DNA from: Promethearchaeota archaeon
GTDB taxonomy: Archaea > Asgardarchaeota > Lokiarchaeia > Sigyniarchaeales > SOKP01
Length of the DNA stretch: 61,942 nt
Direction of reading: 5' to 3'
Assembly (NCBI GenBank): GCA_008080735.1
Contig: SHMW01000013.1
Span: 15,918 to 77,859 of the forward strand
In this document: in pieces, positions 9,035 through 18,373 of the stretch
Layout of the letters: each line of letters opens with the position of its first letter
Numbering within the stretch: the stretch's first letter is position 1
Program-made: the position numbers and the translations under genes
The notes under the pieces: model-generated
What the model was told of the DNA's origin: nothing
Seen by the model: the letters and a program-made list of their open reading frames with translations, nothing else
Database searches by the model: none

Positions 9035-10480
9035 TCATTTATCGATATCGAGAATGGTCTTTACCAGATTTTTCTTTTCTTCCCAGTTCGCTTGTCGAGA
9101 GATCATGATACGTTGCGCTTGGGGTGAGCCTGCTCCATGCATCGATTCTGTTCGATAACTGACAGATGCGACTCCCATCGTTAAATTTTCAATAAATCGT
9201 AGCAGTCTAAATCGATTTTTAACGGGCTCATCAGTCGTATCCAGATACTTCCTCAAGTAATGCCCGATATCTGCAGAATTAAAATCTTCTTCAGAGGGCA
9301 TCGTACATATTAACCCGCCAGCCAAATCTTCTGCTAAGCGGGCAATCTCATAAGGAAATCGGGTCACATTTTGTTTACACACGTTCGCTATCAGCATATC
9401 CATTTCATAATTACCCGCAGGTCTTTGGAAACCTAACGCACTACATGCGATCCCACTACTAAAGAGTGTTTCATTTAGTTGGATCATTTCTACTAATTTA
9501 TCTTTGATATGAGAACTTCTATCTACGCCATGATATTCCGAGATGAGAGCAGATGCGCCGATTAGTGCATCACCTACACCCACTTTACATCCTCCATATG
9601 ATTGTCGGTGAAAACCTGCAAATCGATTGACTAATTCACTTGCGAATTCCACTTCACCATTCATAAGAATATTTTCATTCGGAATAAAGACATCGTCAAA
9701 AATGACGAATATTTCCTGACCGCCATATTTAAAGTTTCCAATATCAAGTTTTCCTTCCTCTAATTTCCGAGTGTCGCAAGATTGTCGTCCGTAGATCATC
9801 GTGATCCCTTCAGCATTGGTATCCACACCACAACTGATGGCATATTCTTCTTCCCCCTCTCGCAGTGAGAGTGTAGGCATAATTATTGCGCGATGAGAAT
9901 TTAAAAATCCCGTTTGATGGATTTTAGCACCTCGAATTATTACACCATCTTCCCGTTTTTCAACCGCATGCAAAAAAGCATCGGGATCTGGTTGATCTTT
10001 GGGTCGTATCCCTCTATTTCCTTTTGTATCCGTCATTGCCCCTCCTACCATCAAATCTTGGTTTTGGACTTCAATCCAATATCTCTTAAAACGTTCATGG
10101 TAATCCGTATCATATTTCTTGTCCATTTCATAGGTCACACTGAAAAGCGCATTCGCCGTATCAAATCCAACGCATCTTTGAAAACAACATGCGGTTTTCT
10201 GGCCGAGTAAGCGTTGCATTTTAACCTTTTTAATCAAGTCATCGGTGGATTGATGAATATGGGTGAATCGATTGACAATCTCCCCTGTCAAATGAGATTT
10301 GGCAGTCATGATATCTTTATATTCTTCCATCTGTGCTAATTCATATATTTTCATTACGGTATTGATGGAAGGTCGAATGATTGGGTGAGTCCAAAAATTT
10401 TCGACTTTTTTACCAAACATATAGAGATTGACAGGTCGCTTGATACTATCGAGATATTCTTCGGGAGTTTTTAACGGCAT
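9035..10480 (-). CDS. abfD: 4-hydroxybutyryl-CoA dehydratase / vinylacetyl-CoA isomerase
   Basis: 481 aa. The family is flavin plus [4Fe-4S] radical dehydratase. The four cluster ligands are present: Cys99 and Cys103 in CCFQRC, and His291 and Cys298 in HRQSYGGC. The Clostridium aminobutyricum enzyme uses Cys99, Cys103, His292 and Cys299. This numbering supports the ATG at 10480 over the GTG at 10492. The enzyme converts 4-hydroxybutyryl-CoA to crotonyl-CoA. In anaerobes it serves 4-aminobutyrate or succinate fermentation, and in some archaea CO2-fixation cycles. No other gene of those cycles lies in this window, so the direction of use stays open. FAD-binding residues follow the 4-hydroxyphenylacetate-monooxygenase fold. 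Confidence 0.92.
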   Translation of the reverse strand: MPLKTPEEYLDSIKRPVNLYMFGKKVENFWTHPIIRPSINTVMKIYELAQMEEYKDIMTAKSHLTGEIVNRFTHIHQSTDDLIKKVKMQRLLGQKTACCFQRCVGFDTANALFSVTYEMDKKYDTDYHERFKRYWIEVQNQDLMVGGAMTDTKGNRGIRPKDQPDPDAFLHAVEKREDGVIIRGAKIHQTGFLNSHRAIIMPTLSLREGEEEYAISCGVDTNAEGITMIYGRQSCDTRKLEEGKLDIGNFKYGGQEIFVIFDDVFIPNENILMNGEVEFASELVNRFAGFHRQSYGGCKVGVGDALIGASALISEYHGVDRSSHIKDKLVEMIQLNETLFSSGIACSALGFQRPAGNYEMDMLIANVCKQNVTRFPYEIARLAEDLAGGLICTMPSEEDFNSADIGHYLRKYLDTTDEPVKNRFRLLRFIENLTMGVASVSYRTESMHGAGSPQAQRIMISRQANWEEKKNLVKTILDIDK

Positions 10481-10721
10481 AGAATATATCACTTAATATT
10501 GGTTATCTATTTAATGTATAAGGAATGAAGTCTGTAAGAATTAATAAGTATTACTGAGTACTTTGATAAATACTTAAGTAAAAGTCGTTAATGATCTGAT
10601 TGTTATTAAAGTGAAAAAGTATCATAGTAAAGGATCATTTATACAAAAAAGTAAAAAGCTTTATTTTGAAAAAAATTCTTATTAGATAGGATATCTGGTT
10701 TAATAACACTTCAAATAAATT

Positions 10722-11192
10722 ATGGTATATGCAAAATTTCCAGAAATTAAGGGCAAATCTCTCAATAAACTCCCTATTACTATCCCCAATGATTTCACAC
10801 GGAAATTAAATATTGTGATTTTGCCGTGTTCAAGAGTCAATAAACTAATTTTAGAACGATGGGCTTCATTTATGGACACGCTAATTTCTGATATTTCCTT
10901 TTTAGACTATTATCAAATTAATATATTTAATAAGAAACTTAAAGTATTGAGAAGATATCTCGAAGCAAGAGCACGAAGAAATATTTTAAATAGAAATTTG
11001 GAAAAAGTAATTCATATTTATCAAGAACTGGCAGTATTGAAAAAAACTCTAAATTTAAAAGATCATCAATCTATTTATATTTTCTTAATTAATAATAAGG
11101 GCGATATACTCTGGAGAACCGAAGGTAAATATGATCTTGAAAAAGCTCAATTATTAAAGCAAAAAATAATTGAACATATGAGCGAATTCTAA
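10722..11192 (+). CDS. thioredoxin-fold-like hypothetical protein
   Basis: 156 aa, no signal peptide. The N-terminus FPEIKGKSLNK followed by a hydrophobic strand (LNIVILPCS) and a late strand NNKGDILWRTEGKYDLEKA resemble the redoxin/ATP10-type thioredoxin fold, where 'G-x-I-x-W-x-x-x-G' precedes the last helix. It lacks a CxxC pair and has a single Cys in LPCSRVNK, so redox activity is doubtful. The middle is a basic helix. It lies 72 bp upstream of the DUF2804 gene on the same strand and may share its transcript. Fold call is tentative. Confidence 0.55.
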   Translation: MVYAKFPEIKGKSLNKLPITIPNDFTRKLNIVILPCSRVNKLILERWASFMDTLISDISFLDYYQINIFNKKLKVLRRYLEARARRNILNRNLEKVIHIYQELAVLKKTLNLKDHQSIYIFLINNKGDILWRTEGKYDLEKAQLLKQKIIEHMSEF

Positions 11193-11264
11193 TGTGTTAT
11201 TTGGATTAAATTTTATTAGGTTTAAAACTTAATCTCATTCATAAGAAAACTAATTATAATGTGA

Positions 11265-12308
11265 ATGAAATTGGGAAAACAGATAGAAATTACCAAACCC
11301 TCTAAGTTATTTAATGAGAATGGTTCTTTAGTTCAGACAGGATGGGCGCGCAAACCAATTTTAACTTATAATAAAGAGGATATTGGGAAAAGTTGGTGGA
11401 GAATTAAAGAATGGGACCATTATTCCGTGTTAAACAAAGATTTTGGTTTTCAATTAACAATTGGAGATATCGGTTATCTCACGCAGATGAGCTATGTATG
11501 GCTTGACTTCGATAAAAAAGAGCGTGGGGATAAAAGCACAATGAAATTTTTTACGAAATCAAAGTTATTACCCACAAGTTCGTTAGAGGATAGTCGTATC
11601 GAATTTCCTACCGATGAGTTTCATGCGGTCTTGGAAAAGAAGGGGGATCAGAGGATTCTGACCTTAGAAGACTCGGAATTCTTGGATAAAGGGATTAAGG
11701 CGAATATTATCCTTGACGATGTACCAGAGTGGGATAATACTGTGGTTGTTACTGGATATGAAAAGCCGAAGCAATTCTATTATAACCACAAGATCAATAT
11801 AATGCCTGCGAATGGCACCATTCATATAGGGGATCAAAAATATAAGTTCACACCAGAGAGATCATTCGGTTTGATGGATTGGGGTAGGGGAATTTGGCCA
11901 TATAAAACTCATTGGCTTTGGGGGAGTGCATGCGGGATGGTGGATAATGTACCCGTTGCGTTTAACATTGGCTACGGATTTGGTTTGGTTGGGAGTAAAG
12001 AAGGTGCGACACATACAGAAAATATCGTGTTTTATGATGGAAAAGCGCATAAGCTTGATGAAGTGACTTTTCATCATCAAGATAGAGACCCTACAAAACC
12101 ATGGAAATTTACAAGTAATGACGGAAGGTTTGAGATGGGCCTTGAACCTCTTATACCAAATGAAGAGAAATTAAATTTTGGCATAATAAAATTGGATTCC
12201 GCCTTACTGCATGGATATTATTCCGGAGATATCATTCTAGATGACGGCAAAAAAATACACGTCGAAAATATGCTGGGCCATGCTGAAGATATTTACTGGA
12301 GATGGTAA
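11265..12308 (+). CDS. DUF2804 domain protein
   Basis: 347 aa covering a full DUF2804 domain: an N-terminal NENGSLVQTGWARKP segment, the RIKEWDHYSV block, a central DWGRGIWPYKTHW block and a C-terminal GHAEDIYWRW. The family is a two-sheet beta protein found in bacteria, fungi and archaea; its biochemical role is unknown, and a lipid- or lipocalin-like binding role has been supposed. No signal peptide is visible. The stop lies about 105 bp before the end of the opposing membrane-protein gene. Confidence 0.85.
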   Translation: MKLGKQIEITKPSKLFNENGSLVQTGWARKPILTYNKEDIGKSWWRIKEWDHYSVLNKDFGFQLTIGDIGYLTQMSYVWLDFDKKERGDKSTMKFFTKSKLLPTSSLEDSRIEFPTDEFHAVLEKKGDQRILTLEDSEFLDKGIKANIILDDVPEWDNTVVVTGYEKPKQFYYNHKINIMPANGTIHIGDQKYKFTPERSFGLMDWGRGIWPYKTHWLWGSACGMVDNVPVAFNIGYGFGLVGSKEGATHTENIVFYDGKAHKLDEVTFHHQDRDPTKPWKFTSNDGRFEMGLEPLIPNEEKLNFGIIKLDSALLHGYYSGDIILDDGKKIHVENMLGHAEDIYWRW

Positions 12309-12413
12309 ATCCAATCCTTCCAAAATTTTCACTAATTTTTTTATCTATTTTTACACTTTCCAACCCTCTAATTAAGAAAGTAAGAAAAAATAAAAAAGAA
12401 TTTAGGTAATATT

Positions 12414-13280
12414 TTATATACTCGCAAAGAAATAAGCCACAATAAGGCAAAACATCCCGCTTCTCATAAGGATAAATACACGTCCCATATATTCCGTTTC
12501 AAAATCATAGATGTAATTAAAAATAGCCGAGATAACGATTAAAATGGTCGCAATTAACATCGGAATCAAATAGAGAAAATAGTTATAGAGACCAGTAAAA
12601 TATGGGATCACTAGGAATAGGATTGTTAAACCTTGAAGCACCAAGATAATAGTCTGAGACTTTTTCACAGTTAATATTTCAGCGAGCAGTTTGTATTCCT
12701 CGGTAGTTTCTCTTATTTTAACCTTTTTTTTGCAACTTTTCAAAAGGTCTTTGGATAATTGTAGAGTAAATGCTCCAAGGAAAAAGAAATACACGAAGAC
12801 CGGAATTGAAAGATCATTTATGAGCGCACCGAAAAGTAATCCAAATGACACCATAATCGCGATTATAAGATTAATAATAATGCTTTTCTCTTCCCAAATA
12901 TCCCCATATAAAAAGGATATTGCCCAGATTATTCCTATAATTGCGAGAGCTATTAATAACATTATATTTCGAGCAAAGTAGAATACAACAATTGCAGAAA
13001 ATCCATAAGCTGCCAAATATAGACCCGCCGAAATGAATTTTATCATCTCTGTTTTGTCAAACTTCTTCCCTGCATTTTCTTTGGGTAATTTTAAATAGAG
13101 GGCGAGTAGCATACCAGAAACGACGAGAAGAAAATAGATTATCGCACCAAAAATCAAATTATCAACGAACCAGTTAAATCCAACGTCAAATCTACTATTA
13201 AGTACTCCGAGTAGCAGAAAAATGGTACCTTTAAACCAATTGACTAATTGATATTTATCCGCAAACGCTTTTAGATTCAT
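12414..13280 (-). CDS. polytopic membrane protein, possibly UbiA-like
   Basis: 288 aa with eight or nine hydrophobic helices. The loop around FFFLGAFTLQLSKDLLKS resembles the second Asp-containing loop of UbiA prenyltransferases (kDxxD), and LALYLKLPKE occupies the place of the first loop, but the NDxxDxxxD motif is missing. It may be a degenerate or non-catalytic UbiA-superfamily member, or an unrelated membrane protein. It starts 17 bp after the upstream secreted-protein gene on the same strand, so the two are probably co-transcribed. Confidence 0.6.
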   Translation of the reverse strand: MNLKAFADKYQLVNWFKGTIFLLLGVLNSRFDVGFNWFVDNLIFGAIIYFLLVVSGMLLALYLKLPKENAGKKFDKTEMIKFISAGLYLAAYGFSAIVVFYFARNIMLLIALAIIGIIWAISFLYGDIWEEKSIIINLIIAIMVSFGLLFGALINDLSIPVFVYFFFLGAFTLQLSKDLLKSCKKKVKIRETTEEYKLLAEILTVKKSQTIILVLQGLTILFLVIPYFTGLYNYFLYLIPMLIATILIVISAIFNYIYDFETEYMGRVFILMRSGMFCLIVAYFFASI

Positions 13281-13296
13281 TTATCTTTTCACCTCT

Positions 13297-15408
13297 TTAT
13301 GGTATTCCCTCTTCTATTCGTTTTGCATTTTCGAAATCAAGGGTAAGATTCATTCCGTTGTATTGAATGAATGTTATCATAGTTCCGAATGTTTGATTAC
13401 AATAAGGGCTCTCAAAGCGCTCATATGGTCCGAGATCCACTTCTTGATTATCTATATACATATTTCCGTCCCATCCTACCTTGATTACTCCTTGCGAGGG
13501 AGAATTGTAAATTATTTCATATCCGATTGCTCTCTCGGTTATTTGCAGGTTGGCATTTAATATTTTGTTAATGAAATCTTGATAGGAGCTAAATTGAGGA
13601 TCGGAATTGCTTCCCAGCTCCACAATCCATGTATTCTTTTTACCATCCGCCCGTAAATCATAATCATTTTTCCACTCAATCGTATTATGAGAATACAAGG
13701 CTATATAACTGTCATTCCGGCGACCGAAGACCCAGTTCCCCGTTTGATTCCATTCATTAAACGCCCATCGAGGAAAATACGCATGAGTATATGGCTTTTC
13801 TCCCATTAACTCTAAAATCAATTCTAAGATAAGAGATTGTGCTTCGCGATCATATTGAATAATCCCCACATTTTCATGAAGCGTTGCCCGCGGCTTCCAA
13901 CCAGTTGTGTATTGCTTATTTTTGATTGTCGCCAAAACACTAGGAGAACTTGTAAACACAGTAGCATTCCTGTCAATACACGCCTGCCAGATGAGTTCTT
14001 GAAGACCATTCATCCCCTTCTGGTGGTCCTGTACACCTGAGAGTTGATAATATGGAGTTTTATAAGTATATGTATTCGCGGTTTCCAGCGCAACACCTTG
14101 GGTGATGTCTTTAATAATTTCACTGAAATCATTTATCGAAGTACCATAGATCGTTGCCCCGATTTCAAATAAATCTACAAAGACCTCATCATTAAAAATT
14201 AATTTAGGGTCTAAATCATACTTTTTCATCAAATCTAAAGAGGATTCTAAGACTGGAGAGGCCGCTGGAGCAGACATCGGCCACCAAAACATTAAGTCAG
14301 ATTCCGTTTGGTATCCTATATTATATTTAGGCCCTTCGCTAATATCAATGTTATTTCTTGATTTGTGGATGTAGGGCTGCGTTCGCTGTGCGGTTGCATT
14401 TGCGATTTCTTCTAAAATCGTAGGCGTTGTGTAGTTGCCTGTTGCTAAAAATATTGCGGCTCCATTTCCGTTGCCGATATCTTCATCTCTTCCAAGGCCT
14501 AACATCACCCATGCAGGGTCTGCGGTTGATTCTCTATCAAGTGCTTTTACAGGGGTATTCGTCTGTTTATAATCCTCTGTCCTTCCGTGGGCGGTTGCGT
14601 AAACCCCTTTATAGTAATTATTTGCGAAATCAAATCCTATCAAATCGATTATCATTTTTGATTTGTTGACGATAGTTTCATTTTGAGCAAAATCAACTAA
14701 ATTTAGGAGTGCGGTTAAGTCAAACCGATAATAAATATTGGAATGCCATTCGGCAAATCCTAATTTTGCTCTCCAATCAAGCCAACGGTCGATTAGGGGA
14801 AGCGCATGTTGCACATGTTGAGTCCCATTCCACCCAGTATTATTAAAAGTCTCTGAAGGAAAAAGTTGTCCTGCTAATAATTCTGCCGTATGGAATAAAA
14901 TCATATGATTTTCTGTCCAGAATATCATCGAATCTTCACCAGGTTCCGTAAACCAATATTTAAAGTTCAAAATAGCGTTTGTAATATTATCCTTTATATT
15001 TAAAGTAGTATTAAGATGGTCTGTTTCATTATCCAAATACATTAGACGCAAAAGTGTGTTAAGATCAAAATCTGCGGTATCATTTCGACTATTTACAAGA
15101 TCCACTGCATCCTGAATTTCATTTTCATTATATTCTACGGGTCCCGTTCTATTTAGAAACACTTTCGCGCATTGAGCACTTAACCCATTACTCTGATTTG
15201 CTTTCTCTAAATAGAAATCTTTTCTTTCAGTTAAGTTTTGATTAGACATGTATGCCGATGCTGGAAGTGCATTTTCACTGAGATCCTCGTTCACTCCTCC
15301 GTCCACCACCGATTCAGGCCCAATTGGAACGAAAGTGGATAAGGCTACAATAATCGGCATTAGTATAACTATTAATATGAGAATAAGGAGTTGTAGTTGT
15401 TTTTTCAT
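13297..15408 (-). CDS. large secreted protein, probable helical toroid fold
   Basis: 703 aa. The N-terminus is a typical signal or anchor: KK followed by about 22 hydrophobic residues. The rest has many N-x-S/T sequons (NRTG, NDTA, NETD, NNTG, NGTQ) as in exported archaeal glycoproteins. Helical segments with paired W and H residues (ENHMILFHTAELLAG, WLDWRAKLGFAEWHS) recall alpha/alpha-toroid glycan-active enzymes, but no catalytic motif could be named. There is no second membrane segment. It is followed by the membrane protein at 12414-13280, likely in one operon. Family unrecognised; a carbohydrate-related role is only a guess. Confidence 0.72.
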   Translation of the reverse strand: MKKQLQLLILILIVILMPIIVALSTFVPIGPESVVDGGVNEDLSENALPASAYMSNQNLTERKDFYLEKANQSNGLSAQCAKVFLNRTGPVEYNENEIQDAVDLVNSRNDTADFDLNTLLRLMYLDNETDHLNTTLNIKDNITNAILNFKYWFTEPGEDSMIFWTENHMILFHTAELLAGQLFPSETFNNTGWNGTQHVQHALPLIDRWLDWRAKLGFAEWHSNIYYRFDLTALLNLVDFAQNETIVNKSKMIIDLIGFDFANNYYKGVYATAHGRTEDYKQTNTPVKALDRESTADPAWVMLGLGRDEDIGNGNGAAIFLATGNYTTPTILEEIANATAQRTQPYIHKSRNNIDISEGPKYNIGYQTESDLMFWWPMSAPAASPVLESSLDLMKKYDLDPKLIFNDEVFVDLFEIGATIYGTSINDFSEIIKDITQGVALETANTYTYKTPYYQLSGVQDHQKGMNGLQELIWQACIDRNATVFTSSPSVLATIKNKQYTTGWKPRATLHENVGIIQYDREAQSLILELILELMGEKPYTHAYFPRWAFNEWNQTGNWVFGRRNDSYIALYSHNTIEWKNDYDLRADGKKNTWIVELGSNSDPQFSSYQDFINKILNANLQITERAIGYEIIYNSPSQGVIKVGWDGNMYIDNQEVDLGPYERFESPYCNQTFGTMITFIQYNGMNLTLDFENAKRIEEGIP

Positions 15409-15602
15409 TTATATCATCTTTTTTGGATTTATGATTAGATTTTATAAAACTTTCTTTTGTTACTTATATCAAAATTGATGATATTCTTAATAAAGATTGC
15501 TTTCTAATTGTCAGCAGATACTTTTTAGCATTTAATTAAAACTTCGAAAAATATCAAATTTTAAAAAAATAAGAATTAGGAATATAAGAGTCGACTTATT
15601 TC

Positions 15603-15845
15603 CTAATCGTGTTGTATGAGTATATTTGCAAGCCAATCGGGTAAAAAAAAACCAAAATAATAGGCTATTAAACTGCTAATAAGCAATACCCTAATGAAGA
15701 TCATAAAACTTAATCCTATCCCTGTTCCAGAATCAAGCAACGCACCCGCCGTAAAAAGCACAACAGCGATGAGTAAGAATCTTCCTTTCCACTTAATTTT
15801 TTTGTCTAAATGAAAAAGATTAGGAGATTGTTTGAATATATAAAC
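15603..15845 (-). CDS. small two-helix membrane protein without a standard start
   Basis: An open frame of 80 codons reads QSPNLFHLDKK, then two hydrophobic helices (FLLIAVVLFTAGALL and MIFIRVLLISSLIAYYFGFF), and ends WLANILIQHD. It overlaps the 3' end of the upstream gene by 26 bp in another frame. No ATG, GTG or TTG occurs before the first membrane helix, so it begins with a rare codon (ATT/ATA), is reached by re-initiation or frameshifting, or is a truncated remnant. The coding look of the sequence is convincing; expression is not. Confidence 0.4.
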   Translation of the reverse strand, partial: VYIFKQSPNLFHLDKKIKWKGRFLLIAVVLFTAGALLDSGTGIGLSFMIFIRVLLISSLIAYYFGFFLPDWLANILIQHD

Positions 15846-16320
15846 TCATCTCTCCTAAAGTTGTTGTATCCGCGGTTGTTCGTGCCCATATCGATATAAT
15901 ATATGTATTTGGGGGAAGAGAAGGGTCAAAATACTGAAGAGCAAAGGAATATCTCTGCCGAAAGTCTATGCTTTCCGCTTCCAGCGTCATTTCCCGTCCT
16001 TCATAAAATTCATTTATTTTTATGCGAAGATAAACAATATTATAGGTATCATCAATGGGAAAGCGAACGAATCCATTAAAAACAATATATATACTCGAGG
16101 TCTCATTTAATTCGAGCGTGAAAGACATTGGATCGACGTATTCAAATGATGTGCTATCAAAGGAATATGTACTGGACTCTTTATACCAATGATCTATCGA
16201 AGAGCTATCATTTAGAGATGATGGACTTAAATATATATCATATATTACATATCCACCCAAGCCTAAACTGATTATTGCTAACAAAATTGAAACCGCGCCA
16301 AGTGCTTTTCCACTTTTCAT
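15820..16320 (-). CDS. single-anchor extracellular protein
   Basis: 166 aa. A GGAGGTGA Shine-Dalgarno lies 5-6 bp before the ATG at 16320, so this start is chosen over the TTG at 16335. A basic N-terminus (MKSGKA) precedes a membrane helix rich in Leu, Ile and Gly (about residues 6-27). The remaining 135 residues lie outside and are rich in Ser, Thr, Tyr and beta-strand patterns (SIYIVFNGFVRF, YIISIWAR), which suggests a beta-sandwich. Small proteins of this architecture are common in Lokiarchaeia (general knowledge); function unknown. Confidence 0.68.
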   Translation of the reverse strand: MKSGKALGAVSILLAIISLGLGGYVIYDIYLSPSSLNDSSSIDHWYKESSTYSFDSTSFEYVDPMSFTLELNETSSIYIVFNGFVRFPIDDTYNIVYLRIKINEFYEGREMTLEAESIDFRQRYSFALQYFDPSLPPNTYIISIWARTTADTTTLGEMSLYIQTIS

Positions 16321-16563
16321 TTCACTCACCTCCAATAATTGGGATTTATTTTATTTTGTTATTGCTAATACCTCTCATCTACCATATATAATACTGATTT
16401 TTATTTTTAATATGGTTTTCATCAATCGCGGTTAAACAGTGAAACCAAATTAACTTGCTAAGTTATATTTTAAAGAAAAAGCTGATCAAGAAGTATACAA
16501 TTTAGTCAGAATCAATCCGAAAATAATAAAAATTGAATAAGGATAAAAAAAGTTAAAAAAAAG

Positions 16564-17703
16564 TTATGCTTTCTCTAACTCCATCTCTTTAATTGCCTTC
16601 GCACTACGGAAGGGAAGATCTTCTGTTGATTCGCCCGCTTTATATTTGAATTTTTCTTCGAATTTTTCATTGAGCGATTGAAAGATAAGTGATAAGGGCA
16701 AGTCCATGGGACAATTATTCGCGCATGAACCGCATTCCACACATCGGTCTGCATCATGAGCAATTCGGGTTAATTGATAGGTGACATTATCAATCGCTTT
16801 ATCTTTTCGCTTTTTCTGTAATATACAATCCACGCAATAGCATACGGGACAAGCGCGAATGCACATCCCACACATAGTACATTTCTTCAGCTGCTCAATC
16901 TTTTCCTCTTGTGAAAGGGCTTCCCACTCTGCAAGATCTTTTGCTCTCCTTTCTTCGGCAGTCTTAATAATTTCGTCCATCTTTTCTTCATGAGAACTTT
17001 TAATATCATCGGAAAGATCTTGCGTTTTAACGCCTGACGCTTCGAGTAAATCAGCCCCTTTATTGGTATGAACTTTAAGGATCACATCCTCTGAATCGAT
17101 TGGGATGCCAATGTCAGTTACGGAAAGATCTGCGATTACTGGATCTTTTCTCACACATCGAGCGCAGTTATCAGCGACATCGATATCTACTTGTTTAGTC
17201 TTTCCGTCTTCGAGCATAAAAAGTAGGCCATCATCAGTGATTTTTTCCTTGACGATTTTAGAAGTATCGAGTTCTTTCTCACTGCGTAATTCGCGCGAGA
17301 CATTTAATGTGATTCCTCGATCTTCAAGAGCAATAATGAATAAGTTATCCAAATTTACCTGTCTAAGTTTGTTAAGTTCAATTAAAGCTCGAGTATCGCA
17401 CGGACGCGCGACAAGGGCGATTTTTCCGTCTTTCGCACCGTTCGCTTTTTCATGCAAAAATTTTGACGCTGAATCTGTGCGTGAAAAACCATAGGCAATT
17501 AAATTAGATAATGGAAATTTTTCAATATCTTCGGGTTTTTCCCATAATACTGGGGAGATCGAGAACCGATCTTCTTCACCCGTTTTTCGACTAACTTTCG
17601 CTTCCGCTCCGATTACTTTATCGACCGTTCCCCCTTTAAGAAGAGCTTTTAATAATTCGGGAAAGTCGGTCTCTTTTATGAGATATTCTGCTTTCGTATC
17701 CAC
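16564..17703 (-). CDS. F420 hydrogenase/dehydrogenase beta-subunit-like iron-sulfur protein
   Basis: 379 aa starting at a GTG; no in-frame ATG lies near. The N-terminal two thirds follow the FrhB/FdhB-type domain (LVARPCDTRALIEL, NCARCVRKDP), which binds a flavin and passes electrons to or from F420 or NAD(P). The C-terminal third has two ferredoxin motifs, CTMCGMCIRACP and CVECGSCANNCP, separated by a Cys pair (CYCVDC). It is the third gene of the hdrA - mvhD - frhB-like operon, 219 bp after mvhD; that spacer holds the SECIS candidate. Probable job: the entry or exit module for electrons of the seleno-HdrA complex. Confidence 0.8.
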   Translation of the reverse strand: MDTKAEYLIKETDFPELLKALLKGGTVDKVIGAEAKVSRKTGEEDRFSISPVLWEKPEDIEKFPLSNLIAYGFSRTDSASKFLHEKANGAKDGKIALVARPCDTRALIELNKLRQVNLDNLFIIALEDRGITLNVSRELRSEKELDTSKIVKEKITDDGLLFMLEDGKTKQVDIDVADNCARCVRKDPVIADLSVTDIGIPIDSEDVILKVHTNKGADLLEASGVKTQDLSDDIKSSHEEKMDEIIKTAEERRAKDLAEWEALSQEEKIEQLKKCTMCGMCIRACPVCYCVDCILQKKRKDKAIDNVTYQLTRIAHDADRCVECGSCANNCPMDLPLSLIFQSLNEKFEEKFKYKAGESTEDLPFRSAKAIKEMELEKA

Positions 17704-17847
17704 TGTATTCCAACTCGTAATCTTATTTTATTAAATTAAATTGGAAAAATAACACTATCAATGAGCACCCATTACTCATCAGTATTGAGAACTCATTTAT
17801 TATTTTTCACTTGATTTGATACATATTTGTAAATTATTTTAATTAAA

Positions 17848-17918
17848 ATGTGCGCAATGGGGCATCCATTTCTTCAACAAGATTCTCGTTTTTGTAATCT
17901 TGTATCATAAGGGCACAT
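17848..17918 (-). promoter_or_regulatory. eukaryote-like SECIS element candidate downstream of mvhD
   Basis: Read on the minus strand, AUGA (17908-17905) and UGA (17876-17874) flank an 8-bp perfect stem, ACAAGAUU (17903-17896) with AAUCUUGU (17884-17877). The apical loop ACAAAAACGAG carries an unpaired AA 11 nt after AUGA. These are the hallmarks of the eukaryotic SECIS: the AUGA/GA kink-turn quartet and the apical AA at about 11 nt. A lower stem AUGUGC/GCACAU (17918-17913 with 17853-17848) closes it, though the inner loop is asymmetric (4 and 20 nt). The element starts 5 nt after the mvhD stop codon. Lokiarchaeota are reported to have SECIS elements of this kind. Confidence 0.82.
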
Positions 17919-17922
17919 ATTC

Positions 17923-18354
17923 TTATTTTTGTGTGTCTATTCGAATAGGATTTGGACCGAGTTCTGCGATCTTTTTATGGAACTTTGTTGCTTCCTTTTG
18001 GAATTTTTGTCCTTCCGCGGCACTGCAATAGAACATATGAATCCGTTCTTTATCTAAACCGATCGAATCGAGCAGTTCCTTGATATACTCAACTTCTCGA
18101 TAGGCAAAATAATTCCCATTTTCATAATCGCATTCGCCGGGGTATCAAGCTGCCACCAGAACACCGTCAGCACCCCGTCCAAACGCGCGCATCACGAGAT
18201 CAGATCCCACTCGTCCAGTACACGGCACTAAAACCGTTCGGATTGAGGATGGATATTGGGCACGGATGGTACCTGCCATATCAGCACCTCCATATCCTCA
18301 TTTCCAACAGAAAAAGCCAATGATCTTGACTTTTCCATTTTCATTTTCAGACAT
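17923..18354 (-). CDS. mvhD: selenoprotein MvhD/VhuD with two selenocysteines
   Basis: 143 aa when two in-frame UGA codons are read as selenocysteine: Sec19 (18300-18298) in FFCWK-U-GYGGAD and Sec70 (18147-18145) in VLVAA-U-YPGEC. The Cys paralogue at 32756-33220 has FCCNWCSYAGAD and VLVTGCHIGDC at the same places, with no gaps. MvhD carries a [2Fe-2S] cluster and passes electrons from a hydrogenase or dehydrogenase to HdrA. A GAGGAGGA Shine-Dalgarno lies 8 bp before the ATG, and the upstream hdrA stop is only 19 bp away, so the genes are co-transcribed. Seleno-VhuD is known in methanococci. The reading frame is intact on both sides of both UGAs, which argues against a pseudogene. Confidence 0.92.
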
Positions 18355-18373
18355 TTTAGCATTTCCTCCTCGT

